A stretch of DNA of 64,000 nt. It comes from Paulownia fortunei (taxonomy: Eukaryota; Streptophyta; Magnoliopsida; Lamiales; Paulowniaceae). The stretch covers positions 9,114,001 through 9,178,000 of the forward strand of contig CM033121.1 in assembly GCA_019321725.1 (NCBI GenBank), read 5' to 3'. The position numbers were made by a program, and so were the translations under genes. The stretch's first letter is position 1; every line of letters begins with the position of its first letter. Of this stretch, positions 45,629-58,671 are shown in pieces. The notes below the pieces were generated by a model that made no database searches, was not told the origin of the DNA, and was given only the letters and a program-made list of their open reading frames with translations.

Positions 45629-48600
45629 GTATAGATTCCAAAAAATCCTAATTTTTGCTATAGAATGTTTCACATTATAAACCCTAGGCCACCCCTACTC
45701 TTTCGCTACTCCCCCACTTATGTTAAGTAGCTCAAGATATAGAACATAAACAACCCTAGTATTTGCTACTAAAATTTCATGCTACAAACCCAAAGTTGCC
45801 ACCACCCACTAGTTACTCTCTCACTCTTATTATGCATTCGAAGATGTAGAGTCGAAAAAATCTTAGTTTTGCTAATGAAATTTTTTACCCCTACCTACTC
45901 GCTAATATCTCTCTTGTGTTTTTTAATTTATGATGCAGAATCTAAAAATCCTTGTTTTTGCTATAGAAGTTTACACTGACCACCACCACCCATCACTACT
46001 CACTCTTGTGTTTTATATTTCAAGATGCAGAAGTCAAAAAACCTTAGTTTTTGCAACTGAGATTTTTTCCCCCTACCTGTCGCTAACATCTCCTATATGT
46101 TGTGTATTATAAGATATAGAATTCAAAAAACCCTAATTTTTGTTATAGAAAGTTTCAAATTATAAACCCTGGACCACCCCCACCCTTTCGCTACTCTTCC
46201 TATTATGTTTAGTAGTTCATGATGTAGAACCCAAACAATCCTAGTATTTGCAACTAAAATTTCATGCTACAAACCTAAGGCTACCACCACCCTCTCACTA
46301 CTCTCTCATTCTTGTTCTGCGTTTTAGGATGTAGAGTCCAGAAAACCCTAGTTTTTGCTAATGAAATTTTCATCCCTACCCACTCGCTAGTATCTCTCTT
46401 TTTTGTCCTATATTTTGTGATTCAAAATCTAAGAAACTCTAGTTTTTGCTACTGAGGTTTTCATAATACAAACACCAGGCCATGCCCACCCCTCGCTACT
46501 CTCTCTTGTGTTCTGTATTTCAAGATTTTGAATGCAAAAAACCATAGTTTATGCAAGTGGAAATTTTGCCCCGACGTTTTGCTAACATCTCTTAAATGTT
46601 GTGTATTTTATCGTATAGAACCTAAAAACCATAATTTTTGCTGCTGAAAATTTCACATTATAAACTCTAGGCCACCCCCACCATTCACTACTCTCTCTCT
46701 TGTGTTTAGTAGTACATGATGTAGAACCCAAACAACCTTAGTATTTCCTATTAAAACTTTCAGGCAACAAACCCATAGCCACCACCACCCTCACATTTCT
46801 CCCTCACTCTTATTCTGCATTCCAAGATGTAGAGTCCAAAAAACCATAGGTTTTGCTAATGAAATTTTCACCCTACCCACTCACTTATATCTCTCTTGTG
46901 TTCTGTATTTTAGGATGCAGAATCTAATAAACACTAGTTTTTGCTACTCAAGTTTTCACACAACAAACGCCAAGCCACCCCTACCCAACGCGACTCTCTC
47001 TTGCATTTTATATTTTAAGATGCAAAATCCAAAAGACCTTTTTTCTTGCAATTGAAACTTTTGCCTCCACCTCGTTAACATCTCTTATATGTTGTGTATA
47101 TTAAGATAAAAACCCTTAATTTTTGCTATAGAAAGTTTCACATTACAAACCCGAGGCCACCCCTACCACTTCACTACTCTCCCTCTTGTATTTAGTAGTT
47201 CATGATGTAAAACCCAAACAACACTAGTATTCGATATTGAAACTTTCATGCAACAAACCCTAAGCCGCAGCCACCCTCTCGTTTCTCTTTCATTCTTGTT
47301 CTACATTCCACGATGTAGAGTCCAAAAAACTCTAGTTTTTGCTAATAAAATTTTCACCCCACCCACTCACTAGGATGCAGAATCTAAGAAACACTAGTTT
47401 TTGCTACTGAAATTTTCACACAATAAACACCGGTTCACCCCCACCCATCGCTACTCTCTCTTATGTTCTATTTTTCAAGATGCAGAATCCAAAAGACCTT
47501 AGTTCTTGCAACTAAAATTTTTGCCTCCACCTCGCCAACATCTCTTATATGTTGTGTATATTAAGGTGTAAAATCCAAAAAAACCCTAATTTTTGCTATA
47601 GAAAGTTTCACATTACAAACCCGAGGCCACCCCACCACTTCACTACTTGCCCTCTTGTGTTTAGTAGTTCATGATGTAGAACCCAAACAACCCTAGTATT
47701 TTCTATTGAAACTTTCTTGCAACAAACCCTAAGCCACTGCCATCCTCTCATTTCTCTTTTACTCTTGTTCTATATTCCAAGATGTAGAGTCCAAAAAACC
47801 CTAGTTTTTGCTAATAAAATTTTCACCCCACCCACTCGCAAATATCTCTCTTGTTTTCTGTATTTTAGGATGCATAATCTAAGAAACACTAGTTTTTCCT
47901 ACTGAAATTTTCATAGAACAAACACCATGTCACCCCACCCATCGCTACTCTCTCTTGTGTACTGTATTTCAAGATGCAGAATCCAAAAAACCTTAGTTCT
48001 TACAACTGAAATTTTTGCCCCAACCTTGCTAACATCTCTTATATGTTGTGTATATAAGATATAGAATCTAAAAAAGCAAATTTTTTGCTACAGAAAGTTT
48101 CTCATTACAAATGCTAGGCCACCCCTACTCATTCGCTACTCTCCCAGTTGTGTTTAGTTGTTCATGATATAGAACCCAAACAACCCTAGTATTTGCTACT
48201 AAAATTTTCATACTACAAACCCAAAGTTGCCACCACCCACTCGTACCTCTCTCACTCTTGTTTTGAATTTCAGGCTGTTGAATCCAAAAAAACCCTAATT
48301 TTGCTAATGGAATTTTCACCCCCACCAACTCGCTAATATCTGTCTTATGTTTTGTAAGTTATGATGCAGAATTTAAAGACCCTTGTTTTTGCTAAAGAAG
48401 TTTACACAGACCATCCTCGCCTTTTGCTACTCTTTCTTATGTTCTTTATTTCAAGAGGCAAAGTACAAAAAACTTTAGTTTTTGCAACTGAAATTTTTGC
48501 CCATACCTTTCACTAACATCTCATATATGTTGTGTATTTTAAGATATGGAATTCAAAAAATCCTAGTTTTTGCTATAGAATGTTTCAAATTACAAACCCT

Positions 48601-49511
48601 AGGCCACCCCACCCTTTCGCTACTCTTCCTGTTGTGTTTAGTAGTTCATGATGTAGAACCCAAACAATCCTAGTATTTGCAACTGAAATTTTCATGCTAC
48701 AAACCTAATGTTGTCACCACCCTCTCGTTACTCTCACTCTTATTCTGCATTTTAGAATGTAGAGTCCAAAAAATCCTAGTTTTGGTTAATTAAATTTTCA
48801 CCCCCACCCACTCGCTAATATCTCTCTTGTGTTCTGTATTTTTGGATGCAGAATCTAAGAAACACTAGTTTTTACTACTAAAGTTTTCACATCACAAACA
48901 CAAGGCCACCCCTACCCTTTGCTACTCTCTCTTGTGTTCTGTATTTCGAGATGCTGAATCCAAAACACATAAGTTTTTGCAACTGAAATTTTACCACCAC
49001 CCTGTCGCTAACATCTCTTATATGTGTGTATTTTAAGATATAGAATCAAAAAACTCTAATTTTTACTACAGAAAGTTTCACATTACAAACCCTAAGCCAC
49101 CCCTACCCCTACTCTTTCGCTACTCTCACTCTAGTGTTTAGTAGTTCATGATATAGAACTCAAGCAACCCTAGTATTTGCTACTAAAATTTTCATGCCAC
49201 AAACCCAAGGCTGCCACCACCCTCTTGTTACTCTCTCACTCTTTTTCTGCATTTCAGGATGTAGAGTCCAAAAGACCCTAGTTTTTGCTAATGAAATTTT
49301 CACCCCTACCCACTCGCTAGTATCTCTCTTTTTTGTCCTGTATTTTATGATTCAAAATCTAAGAAATCCTAATTTTTGCTATTGAAGTTTTCACACTACA
49401 AGTACAAGGCTTCCCACACTGCTCGCTATTCTCTCTTGTGTTCTATATTTCAAGATGTTGAATCCAAAAAACCATAGTTTTGGAAGTAGAAATTTTTCCC
49501 CCACCCTCTCG
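45629..49511. repeat. Satellite array, block 2
   Basis: Same monomer family as block 1. The first monomer type (GTTCATGATGTAGAACCC) recurs at about 45733, 46219, 46715, 47201, 47670, 48163, 48647 and 49147, a period of 469-500 bp. Monomers here are more diverged from one another, and the long 1883-bp super-repeat is not present. The block ends at GCTTAT, where element D is inserted. Confidence 0.92.
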
Positions 49512-50642
49512 CTTATAATAATACCCAAGCCTCACACTACTAAATTAGATAATATGATTCATGCATTACATGCTACTTATATGCAAATTTGCATTAACAT
49601 TTGCATGGCGTATATAACATTCTTAATCATTAGACTTCTAATGTTATCACATGATGTTAGTGGTTGAGATCCTATAATGTAATTAAGTAATTCTATATTT
49701 AAATAAGAAAAAGAATAGACCAGTCGATATATTGGATATTCATAGGTTATATGTTATAATTTTGAAAGTGTTAAAGGTGTTACTAGTAAGTGTATATGAT
49801 TCGATTTAATTAGATCGAGGTATTTTAAAAGTATACATCCATGGATTAATATACTGAGGATATTGGACATGATATAATGTGATTTAAGTGTCATAATAGA
49901 AGGTTCATATGTGCATATGATTTTAGAAATGCAAACTAGACAATCATTTAAGAATCGAATGTCAATCGGTTTGGAGATCGAATGAACGAATATAGGAATT
50001 ACCTATGGGAATGAATGGGGACTAAGATAGGTTGAAACCAAATAAAAATAGGTCAGACACACAAGATTTGAGCTGCAAGATAAGGGAGAAAATCATATTT
50101 TACCACTACATGCCAACTCAAGCTTATACCACCTCATGCTTAGACTTTTCAAGCTAGCACCTCAACCTATTCTTCACTCTTAAACTAACAGCCATGACTT
50201 GAACCTTCTTATGCACCATTTTACCTTCCAATAATGTAGAAAAAGCTCTCTAAAAAGTTTCTAAGTGATTCCAACCGAAAAAAGAGGCAAAACAAGCAAA
50301 GGGAAGGAGAAATAAACAATTCAAGTAGAAAACTGTGCAAGGTGAGCTTAGCCTATGGGTTTGGCATGACTTTTAGATTTATTTTGAGTTTTATTGGCTT
50401 ATTAAGCTTTGAATATTATTTATAAATCTGTTAGGATGTTATTAAATAGGCGTTGGTGCACAAAAAAAAGGTTTTTGATTGCAAATACTTGATAGAAAAC
50501 ATTTGTGCTAAAAACTGTCACCTTGATGTATTCTTATATTTTAGGCTTCAAGTGTATGGTATGTTAAGTAAAACCTATAGGTATCATCATATACGTGTTC
50601 ATGTATGAGTTAAAAGTATTGGAATAAATTTTCTTCTGCTGA

Positions 50643-51821
50643 GTTATCAAAACCTGATAAGTTGAAACTGCTTGTCATTTAATATATTTTTATTTGCAAT
50701 AGCTAGTCCAATTGCTCTAAATACCTGCTAGAGGTAAAGATTGTCATATAAATTAAACTTAAAATAGAGACATGCTAAACAGAGCTGCAAAAGTTTGGAA
50801 AGAGAGTCAAAGTAAAATGTGACACTAAAATGCATGCAGACACAAATAAACAGGCAAAATATAGAGGCATGTGTAGCACACCTCATATGTACGCGCCAAT
50901 CCAGCAAGATTAGGTATTCAATCTATAAGTGATGCTAGGAGGATAATTTGTCGTCTACTTGCTTTTAACTTCTCTACAATCACTCCTCTTGAATGTAGCA
51001 ACTGATCAAGAAGTTGATCTTCATTGGCCATATCTACATTTGGGAGCAAAGAAAGTCATATTATACATTTTCTTTAAGAACGTCAGCTGAGAGGAAAAAA
51101 CTAAGCCTAGCAATCTTTTCATGGAAGGAGAAATATTGGCAAATACATTTGGGATTAGGTTGGTAAGCTGAGCTGGTGATGGGGAAGGTTGTATGTCCAA
51201 ATTTCCCCAGGGGTAGCAGGTAGCATTGCAGACCTTTAGGGCTGTCAATTAATGTGAATGGGCCAAGCTTGCCTAAACTGAATATGGGTTTTCTTTCTCA
51301 TGGTTAGAGTTTATAAAAGACTTTTTCTTAAAGGTTAGGCTTGGTTTGAAAAATAAATACTACCTTTATGCCCAGCCAACTAGAATGTACTTTTTTACAA
51401 TTTATATATTTTTGTATGATCAATGGAATAAATTCAAAACACCCAATAACAAACAGAAAAAACCAATAAGGAGATATAAGAAAGATTGATTTTGTTTAGC
51501 ATTTCTTCAAATGTAAACTTCTCTTAATTCTCCTGTAACTCGAGCATCAGAGTTTATTTTTTAGGTTTTGATGTAAATTTATTTATAATATAGTCTATAC
51601 AATATAATTCTAATTTTATCTAATACAAGCCCAAGAATAATTCAAGCCGGGACTACCCCACACTCACACTCGAGTACAATTAAAATTCAACTTTGGATCC
51701 TTGGCTCACGATTAGTTTCATTTGAAAATAATAGTGAGCTTGGTTTCAAAATTTTCAAACCAATCTTGCAAGCTTCAAGCTGCCTGGAGCCCATTTGAAA
51801 ATGCTACTCATTTTCCACATG
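50643..51821. other. Foreign insert in LTR D carrying a gene fragment
   Basis: Sequence on both sides aligns with the other LTRs (ATTGGAATAAATTTTC before, CATGATAATTAAAGAGATGC after), and the 3' LTR of the same element lacks the insert. A 5-bp GCTGA occurs at 50638-50642 and 51822-51826 and may be a target duplication. No terminal inverted repeats and no poly-A were seen. 50654-51248 contains part of a cellular gene. 51260-51821 is not recognised. The mode of insertion is unknown. Confidence 0.7.
50654..51248 (-). pseudogene. TRM3/TARBP1-like SpoU 2'-O-methyltransferase fragment with intron
   Basis: Proteins of this family methylate the 2'-OH of a guanosine in tRNA. The minus-strand reading has exon sequence at 51033-50882 (NEDQLLDQLLHSR, ASLID, then stop, IPNLAGLARTYE), an intron at 50881-50725 that starts GTGTGC and ends TAGCAG, and a second exon at 50724-50654 (VFRAIGLAIANKNILNDKQF). 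NLAGLART is the first motif of the SpoU fold (N-x-G, RT), joined to the VF.A.GLAIA segment that follows it in the family. A TGA at 50918-50920 replaces the Arg of DRIPNL. 51021-51248 is an open frame in another phase, perhaps the preceding part. The other SpoU motifs are missing. Confidence 0.8.
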
Positions 51822-53677
51822 GCTGAATTAAATTAAAATATTTCATGATAATTAAAGAGATGCTCAGAACTATCTCCATCGAATTTCAAATTCTTTCCTA
51901 TGTGAAGGGAACTGGTTTACAGTATTAAATCCATTAGTTTTGGCAATAATGTAACCTAGTTGTCTCTTTGTATATGTTATCTAAGTATGGTAAAAATTTA
52001 GGAGTGATTGAATATAATTGAGGGTGCCAAAACCATTAATGTCATGAAGTACACAAAACTGTCACTGTAGGAAAATTTTGATTTAGTATACTGTGAAGGG
52101 AGCTGAACTTGGGAAGCTATATACATGATTTTTAGTCATTCTATAACATGGTTACATTTTGTTTGATGTTAGCTAAGTGTGATAAAAATTAGAGAGTGAA
52201 TGAATATGTCTAACGGTGTCAAAATCATCATGTAAATTAATGTGGCAGCAAGAAAATGTAAAGTTGTGAATCTGTCCCATTTAGTTCATTAAAATGTTCT
52301 AATGTGGATGTGGTTCATTTGATCCCTAAAATTTAGGTGGATGTTATAAGAGTTATAATACATCAATTAAGTAAGGATAGTATATATTTAAGATGTGGAA
52401 TAGAGGTACGTAGAAGGTTGTATTTGGTTATAGTTTCTAAGTGGTAAGGTTGTTTAGTTAAATTGAGATTCAAGATCCTTATAGTACATTAGGTATAATG
52501 AACTTGTTAATTGAGGATGGTGATTGATAACTTGTATTTTTATAGATTGTTTCACATCTAGGGTTGGGGAGTAATACTTAAGAAATATAGAAGTAACACA
52601 CAATGGATCAAAGGTAAGTAAGATTCATTTGCAACTACAATGCATAGACATAGTAAATATGTGATTTATATATAATATCATAGTTCATATGTGCATAGAA
52701 CAGGGCACGCATTACTGTCATTCATGTCCATTGTGCATACATACATGGGCATTGGCATGTGCATGCATCATATACGAGTATTGTGATAAATCTTGCATTG
52801 CACGGCATGATTCTAAAAAAGAAAAATATTTTGCTGACCACTACTAGTGCACCAAAGCATGCATGGTTGTATGCATGGATTTGCATGTTTGCGTGCATGG
52901 ATTTGCATGCGTATGAGTATGCATAGATTTGCATGCTTATATTATTATTGGCCATTGGATTATGGCAGTGTGCAGAGCTCTTTTTCAGTGCATGGGATAG
53001 TAGTATTGGTCAGGGGCCTAAGAAAGAAATGATTTTGAGAGAAATATTTTGATGCATGGACTAGCATTATGGGTAGAGTAATTTTGAGACGCATGACTTG
53101 ATATTATGGATTATTCTTTGACATGTATAATCTTTACATGCTGGCGTTCGCTCATATAGTTTATGCATTATAGGTGAGTCTGTTGATACTTGATACCATG
53201 GACTTACTGGGCAAGCCGTTGGGGTTCCTATAGTTCTGAGGATTAGTGTACATGGATGACGGCCTGTTGGGTTGTGTTGTGGGCATATTCTAATTTTTAT
53301 CATCATTATTATTATGTAAATTGCTGATTATATATAAAGGGCTACAAGATGCAAAATGTCCTTCTTCCGAAAGTAAAGGCTATTATTTTTATTTTTGAGT
53401 CTATCGTATTATAACTTTGGGATGTGTGTCCTATATCACTATTGAAATTTGATAGTAAATCAGCCTGACAATAGCGTGACTATGATAGGTGTTGTGTTTT
53501 TATATAAATGGTGATTTTTCTATATGAGTTATATGTTAGAAAACACTTTACTGTTTCTCAAAGTGCTACATTTAAGAAAAGTGAATATATATGTATACAC
53601 ATTCACACACATGCACTACCTTATCAAAATTATTGTTATACTAATATTTATATTTAGTGTTGGGGGGTGTTACAGAG

Positions 53678-53690
53678 TAGTATCAAAGCC
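53678..53690 (+). other. tRNA-iMet primer binding site, mutated (element D)
   Basis: TAGTATCAAAGCC, two G-to-A changes from TGGTATCAGAGCC, three bases after the LTR end. Both changes are of the type expected from decay of methylated DNA. Confidence 0.88.
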
Positions 53691-54359
53691 TGGTTTGTGG
53701 TTCTGTAGACTATCCATGTACATGATCTTTGAAATTGGTGGAGCACAACCATGTAAGTTTTATTTGTTGTATAATTTATATTGTATTTCATGAATAATAT
53801 TGGTCATGTGTTTTAACATTTTGTATAACATAATGTTGAGGCAGTCTCATCAGTAATAGTAGGTATACAATTTATGTTTGGTATTCTATCTTTGGAGCTA
53901 CATATTCTCTATTATTCACTAAGTATGTAATAAGACTGGACAGGGTACTTGATATATATATAAGGTCAATTACAATATTTTAATTCCTTATGGAGGTTTA
54001 AGATCAACTAATTAGATTATAAGAGCTCTAGGTTAATTTTGTTATATTGGCTAGGATTATGATATAACCTTTTATGTTGTTTGATTTATTGAGAATTATG
54101 CATTATGCATTATTTCAGGATTATTAAGACTTTTAAATTCTAGGTGATGAAAATTTAGAAATTTTATAGAGGCCATAGGAGGAAAATGTTTACTATTTGC
54201 AAAAAGTAAAGAAGATTGTCAAATTATAATTTTCTACAGTTATCGTGAAAGAGTTATTATCTATCTTTGGGTTGTGTTAAAATTTTTAAAAATGACCAAA
54301 TTTACTAAAAATCCATTTATGTGATCCTACATCTCTTGATACATGTTGAAAAGAAGTTT
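53691..54359 (+). other. Leader of element D, gag not recognisable
   Basis: The segment aligns with the matching part of element E (about 42150-42833). In element F the gag start codon lies about 155 bases after the primer site. Here no such start, capsid or zinc knuckle can be seen. A weak protease-tail resemblance around 54110-54250 is not secure. Confidence 0.55.
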
Positions 54360-56926
54360 TTGGGCATGCTATTGACTAACCAATTGATTTTATCCTTGAT
54401 ATAGTTGTAAGAACAAATTCAATCTCTCTTTTAGTTTATCATATACACCCATTGGAATTCGATGAACCTTAAGTGATATTGTTATAATGTTGGGCAAGGC
54501 ATTAAGGTCTAGTACTTCTCCTAAACAAGCTCCACTTCATATTTACCTAGAAGAAAGATTAATCTTGAGGTTATGTATTATTTATTGCAACTTAATTGAG
54601 TAATAATTTGTAATAAATACAGATTTGCCATACTAAGGTTTATTTGATAAATTAAGAGGAGCTACTGTGATCTTGAGGACTGATTTTAAGTTTGAATTAA
54701 TTATGAATTTCTTGGTTATGCCATTGGGTTGACTAATGCCCTAATTATTTTGATATACATGATGAATAATGTGTTTGATGATTCTATATGGGTATGTTTG
54801 GGGTGATATTCATTGATGATATCTTAGTGTACAATTAGGAGAAATATGATTGATCCTTTAATATGATCTTGGAAACTTTAAGGAAGTAGAAATTATTTGT
54901 TCAATTTAGTAAATGCGATCTTTCAGTTACGTAATACCTTATTTATTTTGGGACTGGTAATTTTTTTAAGAAGGTGTCCTTGTAACTATTCAAAACTTCG
55001 AGGTTTTACTAAAATAGAGAAGACCAAAAAATGTGATAGAAATAAGAAAAGTTTTTATTTGTTAGTGATATTATTGGGTATTCAGTCAATATTTCCCCTT
55101 AGTTGTTACTACTTTATATCATTATACATACAGGTATATGAAATTTGAATGGTTCGCTAAGTGGGAAGAAATCTCTAATTACTTAAAGATAATTGATTTG
55201 AGCTTCAGTAGTGACTCCAACTTTAGATTTAAGTTATTTATTGTGTATAGTGGTGTATCTTATTGTGTTAATATATGTTTGATGTAATATAGAAAAGTTA
55301 CTCGACACTCTTTGAGTTAATTCAATTATTTATGTAATACTACATGTGACATTACAAAACCAAAGTACTTGAAATGTCTGTATACTTTTAAGGAGTTGAA
55401 CTTGAAGAAAAGATGAATATTATTAGTAAGTGAATATATTATATGATTCATATAACTACAGATGTCATTGGAATGAAAGATCTCAATAGACTAATATTCA
55501 AACAAATTTTACATCATAAACTATTATGGGAGTTGAGGGTTGTATAGAGGATGAATTAGAGTAAATGGTGAATTATTTGTTTATTAATATTTTAGTAAGA
55601 CTGATTTTAATTGATCCAATTTCAAATGCTCAAAATAAGGTCGATGAAAGGTTAGGATTAATATGAAAAGCATAAAAGATACTTAAATAGATTTTTGTAT
55701 TAAGTGATAATAATCTCTTAATAAGAGTTAGATGTGACAATGAGGTATAGGAAATTGCAAGACTAAATTTTAGGTGATGATCATGCACTTTTTATGTATT
55801 TTATTTAGTGGTATGAATGATGTTTGTGATCTCAAGAAAATGTACAGACATCGGATACTGGATGAGCTATTATGGGATATATTTTTAATATTTGATTTGC
55901 CACAAAAAAGGGATATATGTAAAAGTACATATGTAGGAATGATTTAGTTCTACTTTCATTTTTAGGTGGAAATGGGAAAGCATTCATGAATTTTTTTATA
56001 TGATAATGGAACTGGGTTATTGTTCATAGGTTAACTGAATATGCTCATTCTTTCTCAATTTACCCTAGGTATTCCATGAAAATGTATGGAAAGATAAAAG
56101 TATAGAAAATGGTTAGATTTTATGATTTATTAATATCTATTAGTTCTGATGTAGATTTAAGGTCTTTATCCACTTCTTAGAAGATCTTACATCAAGTATT
56201 GGGAACAAAATTATATTTTAGTATTGTGATCATCCATGCATCAATGGGCAATCAGAACAATCAAATTAGACTTTGCAAGATATGCTTGGAGCTTGTACAT
56301 TAGATTGTTGATGTTAATTGACAAAATTTTTCCTTGGGTAGAATTTCTTATAACAACAGTGATAAGGCTACTTGAGATAGTTCTCTATGAGGCATTATAT
56401 GATAGAAAATATAGGTCGTCATTTTATTGAAATTAATTTGGAGTTCTTTTAGGCTGAATATGGTTTGAGAAATGATAGAAGTGGTAGAACAAATTGCCAA
56501 TATATGGAAACTAGTTAGAGGTGATCATAGAGTTATGCAAATTAAAGAGGAATATCGTTGTAATTTATGATAGGGGATCAAATTTTTGAAAGTGTCTCCA
56601 ATGAAAGGAATTATACGGCTTGGGCAGAAAAAAAATAAAAATTTAGGGATGCTGCTTACAAACTCGACCTACCTGGATCAATGTCTCAAGTGCACAATGT
56701 ATTTCATGTATCCATACTGAGGAAATATATTTTAAATCCATCTCATATTCTAAAGAATGAACGTAAAGAGGTCAAAGCAGATTTAAGTTATGATGAAAAA
56801 TCTGTAGAGATTCTTCTACGAGAAGTAAAATAACTCAAAAATAAAAAGATCCATTGGTTAAAGTATTATGGAGAAATCAGTCAACAGAATAAGCTACTTG
56901 GAAAGGGAAGATGATATGAAAATCAA
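54360..56926 (+). pseudogene. Tekay-like pol remnant: RT, RNase H, integrase (element D)
   Basis: Read over shifting frames. A reverse-transcriptase lead-in lies near 54380-54560, and RT palm sequence at 54710-54830 (FLVMPLGLTNA, YMMNNVFDDS, then the decayed catalytic region near 54805-54835). 55130-55230 covers the RT-RNase H junction (KFEWFAKWEE-like, SSDSNF). Integrase remains start near 55780 (MHQWAIRTIKLD and PWVEFLITT, LYEALYDRKYRSS at 56236-56430) and end with SQVHNVFHVSILRKY at about 56690-56730 and a chromodomain-like tail to 56920. Stops are frequent. The order matches a Tekay-type pol. Confidence 0.8.
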
Positions 56927-58671
56927 GTATGAGTTAAGAGTATTGGAATAAATTTTCTTCGGTTAGAAATTAAAATATTGCATGATAATTAAAGAGATGC
57001 ACAGAACTGTCTCCATTGAATTTTAGATTCTTTCCTATGTGAAGGCAATGGTTTTACTGTATTAAATCCATTATTTTTGGAAATAATATGACTTGGAAAT
57101 CCATTCTAAATGTGGTAAAAAATTCGGAGTGATTGAAAATACTTAAGGGTGCCAAAACCATTAATGTCATGAAGTGCACAAAACCATCACTGTAGGAAAA
57201 TTTTGATTTAGTACACTGTGAAGGGAGCTGAACTTGGGAAGCTATATACATGATTTTTAGTCATTCTATGACATGGTTACATTTTATTTGATGTTAGCTA
57301 ACTATGATAAAAATTAGAGAGTGAATGAATATGTCTAACAGTGTCAAAATCATCATGTAAATTAATGTGGCAGCAAAAAAATATGAAGTTGTGAATCTGG
57401 TTGTATTTGGTTATAGTTTCTAAGTGGTATGGTTGTTTAGTTAAATTAAGATTAAGATCTTTATACTACATTAGGTATAATGAACTTGTTAATTAAGGAT
57501 GGTGATTGATTTCTTGTATTTTTACAGATTATTTCACATATAGGGTTGGGAGTAATACTTAAAAAACATAGAAGTAACACACAAGGATCAAAGGTAAGTA
57601 AAGATTCATTTGCTACTACAATGCATAGACATAGTAAATGTGTGATTTATTTCTAATACCATAGATCATATGTGCATAAAAGAGGGCACACATTATTGTC
57701 ATTCATGTCCATTGAGCATACATTCATGGGCATTGACATATGCATGCATCATATACTAGCATTGTGATAAATCTTACATTGCACGACATGATTTTGAGAA
57801 AGGAAAATATTTTACTGACCACTACTAGTGCTCCGAAGTATGCATGGATTTGCATGGTTGTATGCATGGATTTACATGTTCGCGTGCATGGATTTGAATG
57901 CGTATGAGTATACATGGATTTGCATGCTTATATCATTATTGGTCATTGGATTATGGTAGTGTGCAGAGCTCTTTTTCGGTGCATGAGATAGTAGTATTGG
58001 TCAGGGCCCAAGAAAGAAATGATTTTGAGAGAAATGTTTTGATGCATGGACTGGCATTGTGGGCAAAGTAATTTTGAGATGCATGACTTAATATTATGGA
58101 TTATTCTTTGACATGTATAATCTTTACATGCTGGGCGTTCGCTCATATAGTTTATGCATTATAGGTGAGTCTGTTGATACTTGATACCATGGACTTACTG
58201 GGCAAGCCGTTGGGGTTCCTACAGGTTCTGAGGATTAGTGTACATGGATGACGACCTGTTGGATTGTGTTGTGGGCATATTCTAATTTTTACCATCATTA
58301 TTATTGTGTAAATTACTGATTATATACAAAGGGCTACAAGGTGCAAAATGTCCTTACTTCTTCCAAAAGTAAAGGCTATTATTTTTATTTTTGAGTCTAT
58401 CGTATTATAACTTTAGGATGCCCTATCCTATATAACTCTTGAAATTTGATAGTAATCAGTCTGAGAATTGCGTGAGTGTGATGGGTGTTGTGTTTTTATA
58501 TAATTGTGATTTTTCTATATAGAGGGTTATATGTGAGAATGCACTTTACTATTTTTCAAAGTGCTACATTTGATAAAAGTAAATATCTATATATACACAT
58601 GCACACACATGCGCTACCTTGTCAAAATTATTGTTATACCAATATCTATATTTAGTGTTGGGGGTGTTACA
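56927..58671 (+). mobile_element. Tekay/Del-like 3' LTR, 5' part deleted (element D)
   Basis: The segment starts in mid-LTR at TATGAGTTAAGAGTATTGG (equivalent to 50604 in the 5' LTR) and ends GGGGTGTTACA. The deletion removed the polypurine tract and about the first 1.1 kb of the LTR, joining to the end of pol. It lacks the 1179-bp insert of the 5' LTR. It is followed by satellite that continues the sequence broken at 49511. Confidence 0.88.

Larger units (their letters stand above)
49517..53674 (+). mobile_element. Tekay/Del-like 5' LTR (element D), with internal insert
   Basis: The LTR starts with a mutated terminus (AATAATACCC for TGTGATACCC) and ends GGTGTTACA at 53674, followed by GAG and a primer site. 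It aligns in inverse orientation with 42850-45628, apart from a 1179-bp insert at 50643-51821. The minisatellite lies at 52856-52943. The flanking satellite shows CTTAT on the left and CTTAC on the right of the whole element (58672-58676), a near-perfect target duplication. Confidence 0.9.

Noticed and set aside
51260..51821. Further exons of the captured methyltransferase gene
   Set aside because: No convincing similarity was seen in any frame. The segment could be intron or unrelated filler and was left unassigned.
52722..53306. Several short frames on both strands with Cys- and Met-rich peptides
   Set aside because: They are readings through the LTR minisatellite and its flanks. The same peptides appear in other LTR copies only because the DNA repeats.
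49517..58671. Elements D and E as arms of one large inverted duplication
   Set aside because: D has its own near-perfect target duplication in the satellite and lacks the nested LTR of E, and the flanks of the two differ. Independent insertions fit better, though a local copy cannot be fully excluded without alignment.
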